From Pseudoclavibacter chungangensis (GTDB lineage: Bacteria; Actinomycetota; Actinomycetes; Actinomycetales; Microbacteriaceae): a stretch of 64,000 bases of DNA. The stretch lies in contig NZ_JACCFV010000001.1 in assembly GCF_013410545.1 (NCBI RefSeq), forward strand, positions 1,860,001-1,924,000, read 5' to 3'. The notes beneath the pieces were generated by a model, which was not told the origin of the DNA, did not search any database, and saw only the letters and a program-made list of their open reading frames with translations. Of this stretch, positions 62,912 through 64,000 are shown one piece after another. Both the position numbers and the translations under genes were made by a program. How positions within the stretch are numbered: position 1 is the stretch's first letter; every line of letters begins with the position of its first letter.

Positions 62912-63670
62912 TCAGCGTTCGACGAGCGTGATCTCGAAGGAGTAGAGATCGGGCCGGTAGCAGTGCGTGCCGTACTCCACCGCGCGACCCGAGCTGTCGA
63001 ACGCCGTCCGCGTCATCGTGAGCACGGGTTCGCCCTGGTCCATGTCGAGCAGCTCCGCCTCCATGCCGGACGCCGCTCGCGCACCGATGCGCTGCTTCGC
63101 GACGCGCATCGTCACGCCCCGGGCCCGAAGCAGCTGGTAGAGGCCGTGCCTCGTGAGCTCGTCGAGATCGAGGTCGAGGAAGTCCGCCGGGAGCACGTTG
63201 TCGAGGATCGCGAGCGGGATGCCGTTCGAGCGCCGCAGGCGCTTGAGGTGCAGCACGGGGCTGCCGAGCTCGACGCCGAGCGTCTCGGCGATCGTCGAGG
63301 TCGCGTTGGACTCCTCCGAGTCGAGCACGATCGTGTCGGGCTCCTGCCCCTGGCGGGAGAGATCCTCATACAGGCTCGTGAGCTCGACGTTGCGCGTCAC
63401 CTTGCCCTGCACGACCTGGGTCCCGATGCCACGGCGACGCACGAGCAGTCCCTTGTCGACGAGATCCTGGATCGCCCGGCGGATCGTCGGCCGCGACAGC
63501 CCGAGGCGCTGGGCGAGGGCGATCTCGTTCTCGAGCTTCGCGCCCGGCGGCAGCGACTCGTCACGGATCGCCGACTCCAACCGGCTCGCGACCTGGTGGT
63601 ACAGCGGCACGGGCCCCGACCGGTCGAGGTCGAGGAAGAGTTCGGGTGGAAGGCTCTGCTCCTGGGGCAT
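62912..63670 (-). CDS. GntR-family (HutC subfamily) regulator, probable iol repressor
   Basis: The 252-aa protein has an N-terminal winged helix (VPLYHQVASRLESAIRDESL, GAKLENEIALAQRLGLSRPT, DKGLLVRRRGIGT) and a C-terminal UTRA domain (SVRYEDLSRQGQEPD-like region, LHLKRLRRSNGIPLAILDN, RAVEYGTHCYRPDLYSFEI). AGGAGCG precedes ATG 63670. A palindrome at 63754-63767 ahead of its start resembles the one in the iolC promoter, so it is probably an autoregulated repressor of inositol catabolism (IolR-like). Confidence 0.9.
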   Translation of the reverse strand: MPQEQSLPPELFLDLDRSGPVPLYHQVASRLESAIRDESLPPGAKLENEIALAQRLGLSRPTIRRAIQDLVDKGLLVRRRGIGTQVVQGKVTRNVELTSLYEDLSRQGQEPDTIVLDSEESNATSTIAETLGVELGSPVLHLKRLRRSNGIPLAILDNVLPADFLDLDLDELTRHGLYQLLRARGVTMRVAKQRIGARAASGMEAELLDMDQGEPVLTMTRTAFDSSGRAVEYGTHCYRPDLYSFEITLVER

Positions 63671-63753
63671 GGGCGCGCTCCTGTCGTCGTGGTGGGGCGG
63701 CGATCGGTGGGGGCGGCTCCGGTGCCGCCGAATGCATGCCCTCGACGTGATCG

Positions 63754-63767
63754 AATGTCTGCACATT
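63754..63767. promoter_or_regulatory. Palindrome upstream of the GntR gene
   Basis: AATGTCTGCACATT has perfect 5-bp arms (AATGT / ACATT) and fits W-W-TGTC-N3-ACA-W-W, shared with the iolC promoter palindrome TTTGTCATGACAAA. Confidence 0.55.
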
Positions 63768-63850
63768 ACCCGTTCCGGGCTCACCCGGGCGTGAGCGCCG
63801 CGCCACCGGCCATCGCGCCACTCGACGCCCTGCGGCGCTAGTGTGGCGCG

Positions 63851-64000
63851 ATGCCCTCGTATCGTGTCGCCGTCGAGATCACCGCGAGCAGAGCGGGCGT
63901 CCCCGCCGATGCGGTGCTCCCCGCGATCGCGGCGGGCGTCGCGGCCGTCGCCAACGTGGAGGCGAGCGACGTTCGTGTCGCTCGCGGCCGCGCCGACGTC
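63851..64000 (+). CDS. Start of an unidentified gene, cut by window edge
   Basis: ATG 63851 opens SYRVAVEITASRAGVPADAV, AAGVAAVANVEASDVRVARG and runs off the window. A TAGTGT about 8 nt upstream could be a -10 for a leaderless message; there is no Shine-Dalgarno. The 50 residues are not enough to name a family. Confidence 0.55.
   Translation, partial: MPSYRVAVEITASRAGVPADAVLPAIAAGVAAVANVEASDVRVARGRADV

Overview
This is high-GC DNA from an actinomycete. Leaderless or GTG starts are common, the iol gene order is corynebacterial/actinobacterial, and the operons are dense with 1-4 nt overlaps. A Micrococcales (Microbacteriaceae-like) host is my best guess, by inference only. There are no rRNA genes and no CRISPR array; the only RNA gene seen with confidence is one tRNA-Pro(GGG).

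Layout. (1) 1-8 kb: end of a DUF998 membrane protein, then purine salvage and catabolism: an NCS2 purine permease, guanine deaminase and a divergent xdhABC xanthine dehydrogenase operon. (2) 8-14 kb: a vitamin-B6/PLP neighbourhood with a pyridoxal-kinase-like gene, an LctP-type permease (both with an apparent 1-nt deletion), yggS, a MocR-type PLP regulator and a GabT-like aminotransferase. A palindromic 15-mer is shared by two promoters here. (3) 14-19.5 kb: a DUF1992 gene, then a LacI-regulated locus (hydroxypyruvate-isomerase-like and inositol-dehydrogenase-like genes, divergent sugar porter) with two operator-like palindromes. (4) 19.5-35 kb: a plastic accessory zone. It holds a decayed gene, an ISL3 transposase split by an IS110 element whose left end looks like a bridge-RNA gene, an ABC/two-component operon, three ISL3-family copies, an intact two-gene module (a DUF262 protein with a degenerate nuclease motif plus a GGDEF protein), a truncated vsr and a truncated large serine recombinase. 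(5) 35.2-47.1 kb: a mobilizable genomic island in the 3' end of tRNA-Pro. It is bounded by 35-nt att repeats and carries a tyrosine integrase, a small HTH protein, a HUH-SF3 Rep, an oriT-like region, a MOBV-like relaxase, ArdA, a BcgI-like two-subunit restriction-modification system and a resolvase. (6) 47.3-53 kb: a second two-component/ABC-2 exporter locus, a MerR regulator and a DoxX-like protein. (7) 53.2-63.7 kb: a full myo-inositol catabolic operon (iolC, aldolase, iolA, iolB, iolD, iolE, iolG, iolH) with a convergent GntR regulator, then the start of one more gene.

How they fit. Guanine is deaminated to xanthine and oxidised by XDH. Inositol taken up by a porter such as the one at 18 kb could be oxidised by IolG/IdhA-type enzymes and carried to acetyl-CoA and a semialdehyde product by the iol operon. 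The accessory zone between the two inositol loci is where transfer has concentrated. The strongest candidates for something undescribed are the DUF262 + GGDEF pair and the IS110 bridge RNA, whose guide segments can be read directly against its own insertion site.
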